Notes: generated by a model from the letters alone, not told the origin. A stretch of DNA of 64,000 nt from an uncultured Lachnospiraceae bacterium (GCA_944380315.1 CALWHG010000003.1:30336-94335), one strand, 5' to 3'. Counted from the first letter of the stretch, positions 53,732-62,749 are shown. Numbers and translations are program-made.

Positions 53732-54532
53732 TTAGTGAACTACTCCAACATATATCGTCCTTGGTCTAGGACCATCATAATCGGCAAAAACTATTGCCTG
53801 ATCTTTTCCTATTTGAAGCTCACCATCATGAATAGATAAAGAAATCTGGCTGTCGGTTAAAGCTGTTTTTACATGTCCTCCTGCATCTGATGCGGTTTCT
53901 CTATGCTTAAAATCTGCTCTTGTCGGAACCATCCTTTCAATATCATCCATTATGTTTTTCATGGAGTCTGGTGAATTATCACATAATAATAATCCCGCAG
54001 TTGAATGAAGCTGAGAAACATGACATATTCCTTCTTTAATTCCACTTTCAGCAACATACTGGCGTACATTGTCAGTTAAGTCTATCATACCCATATATTG
54101 AGTTTTAAAACTATGCTTATACAGGCTTAAGTTCTTTTCTATGATCTGAATATCAAACGCCCTTTCTCTGGGCCCATCAAATTCCAGTAGTACAATGCCT
54201 TGAGAAGAACCTAGTACTAACTTTCCATTGTTGATCAATATCGTTGTACTTCTTCCAACAACTGCAGCCTTGACATTTCCGGAAGCATCAAATGGAGTTA
54301 TCTGGCTTTTATAATGTACCCTGGCTGGAAAATTCCTATCGATCTCATCATTTAGATCATCCAGTCCTCTTTTATCCCAAAATGAAGTTATACATAAAGC
54401 CGTAGTCATATCTGGTACACTTATTATGCATAATCCTTCTTTTACTCCACTCTGCTCTACAGCTTTAACTACATTTTCAGTTATTGAAGGATACCCCTTA
54501 AATTCTGTCTGAATATAATCCCGAACGAACAT
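53732..54532 (-). CDS. Tandem YjbQ-like protein, second domain with intact histidines
   Basis: 266 residues, two YjbQ-like units (about 1-130 and 140-266), where usual family members have one (about 130-140). Domain 2 keeps the family histidines: LHSTAG, FKHRE and GGHVK. Domain 1 has lost them (PDMTTA, YKSQ, GNVK) but keeps the NGKLVLGSSQGIVLLEFDGPR core; domain 2 has the equal GELQIGKDQAIVFADYDGPR. The normal Trp of GTWQ is Ser or Asp. It looks like one active and one structural unit. GAGGT precedes the ATG. Confidence 0.78.
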   Translation of the reverse strand: MFVRDYIQTEFKGYPSITENVVKAVEQSGVKEGLCIISVPDMTTALCITSFWDKRGLDDLNDEIDRNFPARVHYKSQITPFDASGNVKAAVVGRSTTILINNGKLVLGSSQGIVLLEFDGPRERAFDIQIIEKNLSLYKHSFKTQYMGMIDLTDNVRQYVAESGIKEGICHVSQLHSTAGLLLCDNSPDSMKNIMDDIERMVPTRADFKHRETASDAGGHVKTALTDSQISLSIHDGELQIGKDQAIVFADYDGPRPRTIYVGVVH

Positions 54533-54541
54533 GTTTATACC

Positions 54542-55732
54542 TCAAATATATATTTCGATCTTACTATTCTTCATTGTTCTAGTGCCATCAGCAAAATATT
54601 TACCAGATCCATTATATTCTTTAGCCTTGGGGTCATATTCATTAAAGAATTTCCTATCTGCCAGAGTACAGCAATATCCCGCTAACAATGCCGCCGGTGA
54701 ATAATCCATAAGCGGAAGCATCCATTCAAATCCAGGTTTTGTTTCCGGAATGTTAACTACATTTGCCTGCTCCGGGAAATCCTTTATATCTCCATTAGTT
54801 ATAACCAGGACTGGACGACCTATACCAACTGCGGCATTTACAGTTTCTATAGTCCTGCCATAGCTATTGCTTGTTCTGTCTGCAAAGATTACTGTGCCGA
54901 TAGTTTCAGGACCACTGATATGATAGTCTATATGACACCAATCCTCTGAATCATCATAATTTCCCATCGTACCTGTGCACTCCGCAAACTTTTCAAGGCC
55001 AAATAATGCAGAATACAATTCCACACCATCCCCTATAAAATCAAACCGCTCAAAGTCTTTCCAAGTCTGTGCCAGTTCAAACATCTTTTCATCTATTTCA
55101 GAAAGACATTCCTCATAACTATGTACATAAGCTTTGATTTCCTCTGCTATTGCTTTATCTTCGCCGGGCTTCAATACATTCCTCACTCTGCCCATCCTAC
55201 AGGCTATGGCTAATAACCCTACCATGCTTGCAAGATAGGATCTAAGTCCGGGAAAATCATCCTTCATTTTAGGAGTATTTAATACCAAGGATCTTTTTGC
55301 TTCTTTTGCTACTGCGCTTTCTCCATTATTTGTAAGTGCAAAGCTGAAGGCTCCCATTTCATTAGCTTTTTTTAAAGCTTCAATCACCCTGGAGGTACTT
55401 CCCCCCGCACTTATCCCTATCACTAACGGACTATTAGGCTCCCCTATACCAATATCTTTTGACATCATATACCTGGTAAAATCTATGCTTTCTACCATGT
55501 CGCAATTAAAAACTCCTGATAGCTTTAGCATTATAGAAGCCATTGCACCGGCTGCGGCGATAGAATCGCCACAGCCGGTAATATAGATTTTCCTTATGTC
55601 AAAAGCTTCAGCCATAGTCATAATACTCTGCTGAACTTCGTCGGAAAAGCAGTAATCAACCTGCTCATCAATCATTTTAGGCAAGCTTAATACCTGGTCA
55701 CCAAGTGGATTGGAATATACATTCTTATCCAT
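54542..55732 (-). CDS. SIS-domain sugar-phosphate isomerase/deglycase-like protein (4)
   Basis: 396 residues from the ATG at 55732, with GGAGGG before it. First SIS: YITGCGDSIAAAGAMAS and IGISAGGSTSRVIEAL (the middle Ser of SxSG is Gly). Second: LEKFAECTG, motif SEDWCH, IFADRTSNSYGRTIETV. End: DYSPAALLAGYCCTL. It lies 16 bases behind the kinase gene, an order like frlD-frlB pairs though reversed. Confidence 0.83.
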   Translation of the reverse strand: MDKNVYSNPLGDQVLSLPKMIDEQVDYCFSDEVQQSIMTMAEAFDIRKIYITGCGDSIAAAGAMASIMLKLSGVFNCDMVESIDFTRYMMSKDIGIGEPNSPLVIGISAGGSTSRVIEALKKANEMGAFSFALTNNGESAVAKEAKRSLVLNTPKMKDDFPGLRSYLASMVGLLAIACRMGRVRNVLKPGEDKAIAEEIKAYVHSYEECLSEIDEKMFELAQTWKDFERFDFIGDGVELYSALFGLEKFAECTGTMGNYDDSEDWCHIDYHISGPETIGTVIFADRTSNSYGRTIETVNAAVGIGRPVLVITNGDIKDFPEQANVVNIPETKPGFEWMLPLMDYSPAALLAGYCCTLADRKFFNEYDPKAKEYNGSGKYFADGTRTMKNSKIEIYI

Positions 55733-55748
55733 AAACCCTCCAAATGTT

Positions 55749-56690
55749 TTAAGCATACTGAGCCTTATACTTCTTATAAAGCTCCTCTGCCTGATTAAAC
55801 GCAAACTCTCTTACTGCCTTAAAGTCAGGAATAACTCCGAACTGCCTTATGTTCTGAGCAGCTGCAACATTCGCCATAATACCAACCATTAATGCATCAT
55901 ACCCCTCTGCATATGCATATAATGCTGCTCCTGTTGAAGTATTTCCACAGCCCGTCGGATCTACTATCTTGTCAGACGGCGCAGGAGGGAGATAATAGTA
56001 CTTATTCGGAGTTACCATATAAGCACCTTTTCCGCCTACCCTGAAAAGAGTCATATCTACCGGGAGCTTTTGAAGCTCCTTTATACATTCTTCCTCAGTC
56101 TCTACTTCAAATAAGTGTCGTGCTTCCTGTACATTGATACTAAATATGTCAACGTTCTCAATGGCATTCAATACCTCAGGCATGAACTCTTTATACGAGC
56201 TGGGGCCTTCGATCTCCCACATGAGCTTAAAACCGTCTCGTGCCTTTATCTCTTTCATTTTTCTCCAATAAACACGATCAACGTTTTGAGCTACATATAC
56301 TCCCTTTACACCGCCCTGCTGAGTCCATACTCCTATTTCTTCAGGAGACGTTTTCATATAGCCAAAATCCTGGATCCAGTCACTTCTAAATCTCTTTGCA
56401 GAAGGATCAGGGCTATATGTACCATCTTCGTTATAAACTAAATATGAATGATTGCAATGTTCACACTTTACCTTTATTCCATCCGGTATAACATCGTTTT
56501 TAGCCATCCAAGGGTCAAATAACGGATGATAATCCTCTCCAACATTAGAGCACTGCATCACGCTGTCTGTATAAAGTCTTACTCCTGAATAAGCAAATGT
56601 TGCAGGACCTCCAATATGTTCTGATGATTTAGTTCCATCAAGAAATGTAACTCTGTCAAGCATCACATTTCCGCCTATAACATAATCCAT
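55749..56690 (-). CDS. PfkB-family carbohydrate kinase, MAK32-like, Asn at catalytic Asp
   Basis: 313 residues. N-terminal GGNVMLDRVTF and SEHIGGPATFAYSG are PfkB-like. The C-terminal signature is DPTGCGNTSTGAALYAYAEG; the usual D-T-x-G-A-G-D ends in Asp, the catalytic base, here Asn. The same Asn is known in MAK32-type relatives, so the change may mark a subfamily and not decay. A metal-like site HCNH (about 75-78) is unusual. GGAGGCG precedes the ATG. In Amadori pathways a PfkB kinase phosphorylates fructosamines before a SIS deglycase acts. Confidence 0.82.
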   Translation of the reverse strand: MDYVIGGNVMLDRVTFLDGTKSSEHIGGPATFAYSGVRLYTDSVMQCSNVGEDYHPLFDPWMAKNDVIPDGIKVKCEHCNHSYLVYNEDGTYSPDPSAKRFRSDWIQDFGYMKTSPEEIGVWTQQGGVKGVYVAQNVDRVYWRKMKEIKARDGFKLMWEIEGPSSYKEFMPEVLNAIENVDIFSINVQEARHLFEVETEEECIKELQKLPVDMTLFRVGGKGAYMVTPNKYYYLPPAPSDKIVDPTGCGNTSTGAALYAYAEGYDALMVGIMANVAAAQNIRQFGVIPDFKAVREFAFNQAEELYKKYKAQYA

Positions 56691-56708
56691 AAACGCCTCC
56701 AGTTTGAT

Positions 56709-57665
56709 TTACTCCTGAGTTTCACTCGCCTTAAGTGCAGCCAGTTTTCTCTTTCTCATATCACTCTCATTTTTCTTTACACGTACATAGGAAAGTATAA
56801 ATAAGAGAGAGGTTGTAATTATATAAGGCATCGCTGAAAGAAACTGCGAATCCGTGATATAAAGCTTTGAATAATTTGTGATAGCATCTGCCAATCCAAA
56901 TACTATTGCCAGGAGAGCAGCTCCTATAGGAGAAGCATTTGCTATGGTTGCAGCAGCCATTCCGATAAAGCCTTTACCACCTGTCATATCACGAATAAAC
57001 ATGTTCTGATATCCCATTGACAGGAACATTCCACCAAGGCTGGCGATCAGGCTTGCCATTACAAATGCTATCGTATAGATCTTATAAGGATTTATTCCTA
57101 CAGACTCTGCAGCCTGGGGATTCTGACCCACAGCTCTGATCCTAAGTCCAAGCTTTGTCCTGAATATAAGGAACCAAACCACGAATATCATAATGATAGC
57201 AATATAGGTAAACCCATTTTGTCCGGAAATGATATTTCCTATAAATGGAATATGCTGAATAATAGGAATATTAACCTCGGGCATCTGAAGGGACGCAAAA
57301 TATCCAGCAGTATTTGCTTTATTTCCAGTCATCACCCACATGATATAAATAGTTGCTCCTGACATTGCTGTATTCAGAGCAATGGACATGAGGTACAGAT
57401 CGACCTTCATTATAAATGCCGCAAAGCAAAGGAACAGCGTGATCAGAACAGAGCTCAATGCTCCAGCCAATATTCCTAATAACAGATTTTGTGTCAAAGC
57501 ACTAAAAATAACTCCGGTAACAGCAGATATAAGCATCATTGACTCTGCTGCCATATTTGTCAAACCACCCTGTAGTGATATGGTTGCGCATAAAGCAACA
57601 TACATTATCGGGGTAGCTATTCTTAAAGCTGAGAAGAAAAATGTCTCGATATATTCTATGCTCAT
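56709..57665 (-). CDS. BMP-type ABC transporter permease (2)
   Basis: 318 residues, about nine membrane segments. LRIATPIMYVALCATISLQGGLTNMAAESMM and GQNPQAAESVGINPYKIYTIAFVMASLIASLGG are typical of the second permease (NupC/YufQ-like) of nucleoside-type importers. It overlaps permease 1 by four bases (ATGA). Confidence 0.88.
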   Translation of the reverse strand: MSIEYIETFFFSALRIATPIMYVALCATISLQGGLTNMAAESMMLISAVTGVIFSALTQNLLLGILAGALSSVLITLFLCFAAFIMKVDLYLMSIALNTAMSGATIYIMWVMTGNKANTAGYFASLQMPEVNIPIIQHIPFIGNIISGQNGFTYIAIIMIFVVWFLIFRTKLGLRIRAVGQNPQAAESVGINPYKIYTIAFVMASLIASLGGMFLSMGYQNMFIRDMTGGKGFIGMAAATIANASPIGAALLAIVFGLADAITNYSKLYITDSQFLSAMPYIITTSLLFILSYVRVKKNESDMRKRKLAALKASETQE

Positions 57666-58768
57666 GCCACAACCTCTCCTTTCTTTTCCTGTTTTTCATT
57701 TTCCATCGACATCTTGTAAATGACTTTATCCTTTGACTTCTTCAGGAAATTCTGAGCAGCTATAAACAGTATAAGTACTGCCTGCATCATATTTACAAAC
57801 TCGATAGGAATGTTGGAAGAAAGATTAAGTACAACTGCAGATGTTCTTACATAAGCCAATACAAATGCAGCTAAAGGTATATAGATAGGTTTCTTCCTAG
57901 CAATAACTGCAACTATCAGCGCATCCATACCGATGTTTGTCAGTGTGCTGTACTGATAACGGGTATACATTCCAAAAGCATCTACGCAAGCGGCAGCTCC
58001 GGCATATAATCCTCCTATAAGCTGTGCTATAAGTATTACCTTTGTAGTATTAAGTCCAGAATACTTTGCAAACATTCCATTAGATCCACATATACGGATC
58101 TTTGTTCCTATACGCATTCTGTCATACATAAGACATGCGATCACCCATCCAATAATACTTATAAATATTCCTGCGTGAAGATTAGTGCCAGATATAAGCT
58201 GAAAAAACTTTCCATTATCAGGATACATCGGGCTGCAAAGGAATGCTTGTCCTCTATCAGTAAAGAACATCTTTAAAAGCCATAAAGACAGGTAAAGCAG
58301 CATATAGTTCATTATGATCGAAGTTACCATTTCCGAAACTTTAAGCTTTTCTCTACCTATTGCCGGCACCATGGCAAGTGCGCCACCAACTGCACAGCAT
58401 ATTATGAGCAATATCGCCACTCCCAGGATCCAAGGAATACCATCAAAGATCGGAGTATTAAACAGCACTATACAAGCCACTGCAGGAGCAAAATTTACTA
58501 TACCTTCTCCTATAAGATTGAATCTTCCACATCCATAAATGAAGCACATTCCGCATCCACCTAATACATAGGGGATAAACTTACCCATCAACTGGCCAAA
58601 CCTTCTAGGAGTTGTAAAAGGACCAAGAACAAAGTTCTGAATGACCTCACCAGCTGAAACATCAGAAGTAATCACTATAAGCACAAGTGTGATACAATAT
58701 GCTACGAGCAGGCCCAAAACTACGCGCAAAAGCTCAAATATGGCCTCAACTCTCTGTACTTTTTTCAA
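57662..58768 (-). CDS. BMP-type ABC transporter permease (1)
   Basis: 368 residues, about nine membrane segments. YGCGRFNLIGEGIVNFAPAVACIV and ICGSNGMFAKYSGLNTTKVI are typical of the YufP/NupB-like permease. Four-base overlaps (ATGA) join it to the ATPase gene before and permease 2 after. Confidence 0.88.
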   Translation of the reverse strand: MKKVQRVEAIFELLRVVLGLLVAYCITLVLIVITSDVSAGEVIQNFVLGPFTTPRRFGQLMGKFIPYVLGGCGMCFIYGCGRFNLIGEGIVNFAPAVACIVLFNTPIFDGIPWILGVAILLIICCAVGGALAMVPAIGREKLKVSEMVTSIIMNYMLLYLSLWLLKMFFTDRGQAFLCSPMYPDNGKFFQLISGTNLHAGIFISIIGWVIACLMYDRMRIGTKIRICGSNGMFAKYSGLNTTKVILIAQLIGGLYAGAAACVDAFGMYTRYQYSTLTNIGMDALIVAVIARKKPIYIPLAAFVLAYVRTSAVVLNLSSNIPIEFVNMMQAVLILFIAAQNFLKKSKDKVIYKMSMENEKQEKKGEVVA

Positions 58769-60315
58769 TACAGCTCACCCCTTTCTTCTTCTGTCATCTT
58801 CTTGATGCCGAGCATATACTCACCCATCATTTCATCATTGACCTTAGAAGTATCTGTAAACTGAGCAGCAATCTTACCATTTCTCATGATCAGAAGCCTG
58901 TCTGACAAATTCATTACTTCATTAAGATCAGAAGAAATAAGGAGTACCCCAAATCCCTTTTCTCTAGTATACTTATGAAGCAATTTATGTATAAGTGATG
59001 CAGTTCCTACATCAATACCACGAGTAGGCTGATTAGCAATGATTATATTAGCCCCACTGGTAAATTCCCTCGCAACGATTACCTTTTGAATATTTCCTCC
59101 TGAAAGCATCCTGACCGGGCTCTTTTCCGAATCACAAGCGATCTCAAATTCCTCTATGCAATCCTTTACGTATTTCGACAGCGCTTTCTGATCAATAAAT
59201 GCTCCCTTTATAAATTTAGGATTGTCCAGGTAAATTGAAGCAAGATTGTCATAGATCGACATATCCTGAGCACATCCATAGGTCATACGATCCTCCGAGA
59301 TATGCGCTATACCCAGCTTCCTGATCTGATTTATATTTAGACCCTTGATTTCCGTTCCATTTATAACTATTGATCCTTCGGTCATAGGAAGAAGGCCTGT
59401 GATCATTTCAGAGATTTCATTCTGGCCGTTTCCCTCTACTCCGGCTATACCAACTATCTCTCCAGCTCTTACTCCAAAGGACACATCATTTACGATCTTC
59501 TTACCAATATCATCTACATATGAAACATTTCTTATCTTAAGTATTGTTTCCCCTGTACTTGCATCATCCTTTTCTATAGAATTTACTATATCTCTTCCAA
59601 CTATGAGTCTTGAAAGAGTCTTTTCATCCATGTCCTCTCTCTTTATAAAGCCCGATACTCTTCCATGTCTAAGTACAGTAGCTGAATCACACAGCTCCAT
59701 AACTTCATCAAGCTTATGAGAGATAAAGATTATTCCATATCCATTCTCTTTCAAATTTTTAAGCTGAACAAAAAGTTCTCTTACCTCCTGCGGTGTCAGT
59801 ACCGCTGTAGGCTCATCAAGGATCAAGACTTTAACACCTCTGATCAATGCTTTTAAGAGCTCTACTTTTTGTTTAAGACCGACACTTATGTCTCTGACTA
59901 GGGCATTGGGATCTACCTTCAGCTGGAACTTTTCCGATGCCTCTTCTGTCATCTTTATAGCTGTTTTCTTATCAAAGATCTGCCCAGGGCCTGGCTCTAT
60001 ACCCAAAACCACATTCTCTGCTACAGTAAGATTCGGGACAAGCATAAAATGCTGGTGAACCATTCCTACACCTTTAGCTATAGCATCCAAAGGATTTTCC
60101 ATATGGCATTCTTTGCCTTCAATAAAGATCTTTCCTTGCTGGCAATCTTCCAGTCCGAAAAGGATCTTCATGAGCGTGGTCTTGCCTGCGCCATTTTCCC
60201 CTATAAGCGCATGGATCTCTCCTTCATTAACGGTAAAGGATATATCTTTATTAGCCATGAATCCATTGCTATAGATCTTGGTAATCCCTTCCATTTTTAA
60301 AAGTTCTTTAGCCAT
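58765..60315 (-). CDS. BMP-type ABC transporter ATPase, double ABC domain
   Basis: 516 residues from the ATG at 60315 (GGTGGAGTG before it). Domain 1: Walker A GENGAGKTT, signature ISVGLKQKVELLKAL, Walker B LILDEPTAVL. Domain 2: degenerate Walker A GVEGNGQNE, signature LSGGNIQKVIVAREF and Walker B-like IIIANQPTRGID, as in sugar and nucleoside importers (RbsA, NupA). Works with both permeases and the BMP lipoprotein. Confidence 0.92.
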   Translation of the reverse strand: MAKELLKMEGITKIYSNGFMANKDISFTVNEGEIHALIGENGAGKTTLMKILFGLEDCQQGKIFIEGKECHMENPLDAIAKGVGMVHQHFMLVPNLTVAENVVLGIEPGPGQIFDKKTAIKMTEEASEKFQLKVDPNALVRDISVGLKQKVELLKALIRGVKVLILDEPTAVLTPQEVRELFVQLKNLKENGYGIIFISHKLDEVMELCDSATVLRHGRVSGFIKREDMDEKTLSRLIVGRDIVNSIEKDDASTGETILKIRNVSYVDDIGKKIVNDVSFGVRAGEIVGIAGVEGNGQNEISEMITGLLPMTEGSIVINGTEIKGLNINQIRKLGIAHISEDRMTYGCAQDMSIYDNLASIYLDNPKFIKGAFIDQKALSKYVKDCIEEFEIACDSEKSPVRMLSGGNIQKVIVAREFTSGANIIIANQPTRGIDVGTASLIHKLLHKYTREKGFGVLLISSDLNEVMNLSDRLLIMRNGKIAAQFTDTSKVNDEMMGEYMLGIKKMTEEERGELY

Positions 60316-60336
60316 CACTCCACCTACCTTTAAAAA

Positions 60337-60364
60337 GGCTGCCGCACGCCTTTGTGCGGCAGCC
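60337..60364 (-). terminator. Intercistronic hairpin/attenuator between binding protein and ATPase
   Basis: GGCTGCCGCAC (60337-60347) and GTGCGGCAGCC (60354-60364) form a perfect 11-base stem with a 6-base loop. On the minus strand TTTTTAAA follows. It looks like a partial terminator that gives more binding-protein mRNA than transporter mRNA. Confidence 0.8.
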
Positions 60365-60385
60365 CTATAAAAACTCAAGTTACTA

Positions 60386-61612
60386 TTAGTTTGAAAATCC
60401 TTCTAAGCGATAATCAGGGTCATCTCTGAACTGAGCGAAAGTCTCATAATCAGGAAGATCATAATAGCTAGGAACTACGATCTCACCATTCTTTATCTTA
60501 TTTTCAACCTCAGTTACCTGCTCCTGAACATCCTCAGGGGTATGTGCATAGTAGTTATCGTTGTAGGAAAGTCCTACACCATTATTAGCAATGCCGAATC
60601 TAACATTGCCCATCTCAAGGCTTCCGTCAACTATACCATCAAATGCCTGTACGCAGCACTCTGTGATCCTCTTCTCCATTGATGTTACAAGGTTCTCATA
60701 TCCCTGAACATCTGCATCAGAGTTTGCATATGTTGTCCACTGGTCATAGTCAACACCGATCAGATACTTGCCATTTTCAATTCCTCCAGCCTCTGTACAA
60801 GCCTGAAGAGCACCAAGGCAATAAGATCCACCGATGTTATATACAACATCACAACCATTTCCATACAGTACGTTTACAGTCTCATAGCAACCCTGAACTG
60901 TCTGATCAGAATAGTAAGCTATATCGTACTCAACCTCTTCACCCTCGGCTGCCATATTATCGTTATAATACTTTACGCCTGCAAGCCATCCGGTTACAAA
61001 GTCATTAAGTATAGGAGAGTCCTGGTTCGCAGCTGCTCCGATATGATTTGACTCTGTCATAAGACACTGATAGATAGCTGTAAGGAAAGAACCTTCATCC
61101 TGTCTGAAACTTACACCAAATACATTGGGATACTCACTAAGATCAAGTGTAGGTGCTGTATCATAAAGAATGAACTTCATATCAGGGAAGTTGCCCACAT
61201 TCGCAAGCAGGTCATCCTGAATATACCAGCTTGAGCTTATTACATAATCATAACCACCTGTCTCAATGGCATCCAGAAGTGTGGTAGTTCTTGTTGAAGC
61301 ATCAAGACCTCCCTCTACCAGGGTCATCTCTACACCATGCTTCTCTGCAATCTCCTGAGCTGCATAGTATCCAAGGTCATTTGTTCCATAATCTCCTATG
61401 TTCTGGAAAGCAAAGAACAAAAGCTTCTTGCCTTCAACGGAATCCTCTCCGCCTGCCTCTGCTGCTTCTTCTCCCGCAGCTTCTGTTTCTGCTTCTGCTG
61501 CAGCCTCAGTCTCAGCCGCTGCAGCTGTGGTTTCTTCTGCAGAGCTTCCACATGCTGCAAGTGATGCAGCCATCATAGCTACTGCCAAAAGTCCTGCAAT
61601 ACGTTTTTTCAT
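60386..61612 (-). CDS. BMP-family substrate-binding lipoprotein
   Basis: 408 residues from the ATG at 61612, with AAGGAGG before it. Signal peptide and lipobox LAACGSS (Cys at about 21), then an Ala/Glu-rich linker. BMP (PnrA-like) domain: LLFFAFQNIGDYGTNDLGYYAAQEIAEK, VISSSWYIQDDL, GCDVVYNIGGSYCLGAL and LIGVDYDQWTTY. Known relatives bind purine nucleosides or other small polar molecules. Feeds the ABC importer downstream. Confidence 0.9.
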   Translation of the reverse strand: MKKRIAGLLAVAMMAASLAACGSSAEETTAAAAETEAAAEAETEAAGEEAAEAGGEDSVEGKKLLFFAFQNIGDYGTNDLGYYAAQEIAEKHGVEMTLVEGGLDASTRTTTLLDAIETGGYDYVISSSWYIQDDLLANVGNFPDMKFILYDTAPTLDLSEYPNVFGVSFRQDEGSFLTAIYQCLMTESNHIGAAANQDSPILNDFVTGWLAGVKYYNDNMAAEGEEVEYDIAYYSDQTVQGCYETVNVLYGNGCDVVYNIGGSYCLGALQACTEAGGIENGKYLIGVDYDQWTTYANSDADVQGYENLVTSMEKRITECCVQAFDGIVDGSLEMGNVRFGIANNGVGLSYNDNYYAHTPEDVQEQVTEVENKIKNGEIVVPSYYDLPDYETFAQFRDDPDYRLEGFSN

Positions 61613-61659
61613 TTTTTTCCTCCTTCTACATATATAGTTAATGGGATCTCCCATTAAGT

Positions 61660-62469
61660 TCAGCCTGATATGCTTCTTACCTCTTTCATATAAGAAGCAA
61701 CTATCGCCTCGTCTATTCCACCGCCCCAATTATTTCCTTCAAAACATCTGCCGACCAGCGCGCCATCTGCATTTCTCAGTCTCGAAGCAGCACTCTTTAC
61801 ATCAGTTCCTCCTCCAAGAATGATCGGAAGGTCTGGATAAGCTTCTCTTATATCAAGCTCCATCCTATTATTCTCTTCCTCATTTTTACTCATTATCTCT
61901 ACGGCGTTAGCTCTAACCATTACTGCAGATGCAACTCTGCTGAGTAGAGCTTCCTTATCGTATCCTCCATGGAAATGGTAGCCCGCTATCTCAGCAAGAA
62001 GCTCTACATCTTCGGCTTCTATCTTCTTCCTATACTCTAATACCTTCAGTGGATCAGCATTGATAACACCTCCAAATGGAGAAGTCGTTTGCCCAACCAG
62101 CGCCGTACACCTTGTATAATCAGCTTTAACTGATTTTGCGACTGCAATTGATGGTGTTATGCAGTTCCACATAAGCTGAACTCCGATTTTAAAATCCGGT
62201 CCAACATTTTTCTTCACTTCATTAGCTATAACTGCCAAGCAAGTGGCTCTTACATAATCACTGTCATCTCCAACCGGATAAACCTTGTCCACGGTTTGTA
62301 TAAGACATCCAGATGCTCCTCCATTTTCCAGAGCCTTCGCATCTCTTATAGCCTTCTCAATAGATGCTTCATAATCTCCATCCTGGTAGAAAGGAGTACC
62401 AGGCATAGGCTTTAAATGTATAAGCCCAAATATCAACTTTTGATTATTTTTCCTAGCCTCTTTGAACAT
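61660..62469 (-). CDS. BtpA/SgcQ-family protein
   Basis: 269 residues from the ATG at 62469, with AAAGAGG eight bases upstream; an ATG at 62487 is the alternative. TIM-barrel: LIFGLIHLKPMPGTPFY, GCLIQTVDK, VGVQLMWN-like IGVQLMWNC, RCTALVGQT and PIILGGGTD with GALVGRCF at the end, a phosphate-binding pattern. SgcQ is the E. coli relative in a sugar operon and BtpA was first tied to photosystem I; no reaction is firmly known. First gene of the run. Confidence 0.85.
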   Translation of the reverse strand: MFKEARKNNQKLIFGLIHLKPMPGTPFYQDGDYEASIEKAIRDAKALENGGASGCLIQTVDKVYPVGDDSDYVRATCLAVIANEVKKNVGPDFKIGVQLMWNCITPSIAVAKSVKADYTRCTALVGQTTSPFGGVINADPLKVLEYRKKIEAEDVELLAEIAGYHFHGGYDKEALLSRVASAVMVRANAVEIMSKNEEENNRMELDIREAYPDLPIILGGGTDVKSAASRLRNADGALVGRCFEGNNWGGGIDEAIVASYMKEVRSISG

Positions 62470-62588
62470 TCTGATTGCCTCTTTCATAAAAAGTGTGAAC
62501 AAAAATGCGTTTGTATTGTCGCATAATGTTCGTTTAAATTTGTTTTGACTGTTTTTTGTTTGTTGGGTTTTGTATATTTTCACAACAA

Positions 62589-62618
62589 TATATACATCAT
62601 TTCACACTTTATAGTCAA
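62589..62618 (-). promoter_or_regulatory. Candidate promoter of the SIS/ABC gene run
   Basis: On the minus strand TTGACT (62618-62613) and TATATA (62594-62589) are 18 bases apart. About 120 bases of untranslated leader would follow before the BtpA-like start; it contains one TGTTCG half-site (62528-62533). Confidence 0.45.
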
Positions 62619-62653
62619 TATATACATGCGGCATTTCATTAAATGGCATGTTG

Positions 62654-62671
62654 CGAACACAAAAATGTTCG
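62654..62671. promoter_or_regulatory. DeoR/GlpR-like operator CGAACA-N6-TGTTCG
   Basis: A perfect dyad of CGAACA (62654-62659) and TGTTCG (62666-62671) lies between the two divergent promoters. The half-sites match those of the E. coli GlpR operator (TGTTCG/CGAACA). A further TGTTCG occurs at 62528. A likely binding site for the DeoR-family protein encoded beside it. Confidence 0.65.
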
Positions 62672-62688
62672 TATTCTTACATTATTGC

Positions 62689-62716
62689 TTTACTATTTCA
62701 TTTATTTTATTATAAT
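62689..62716 (+). promoter_or_regulatory. Candidate promoter of the DeoR-family gene
   Basis: TTTACT (62689-62694), 16-base spacer, TATAAT (62711-62716), followed by the start codon 34 bases later. The dyad at 62654-62671 ends 18 bases upstream of the -35. Confidence 0.45.
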
Positions 62717-62749
62717 TACTATATAAATATATCTGTGGAGGGAATATCC

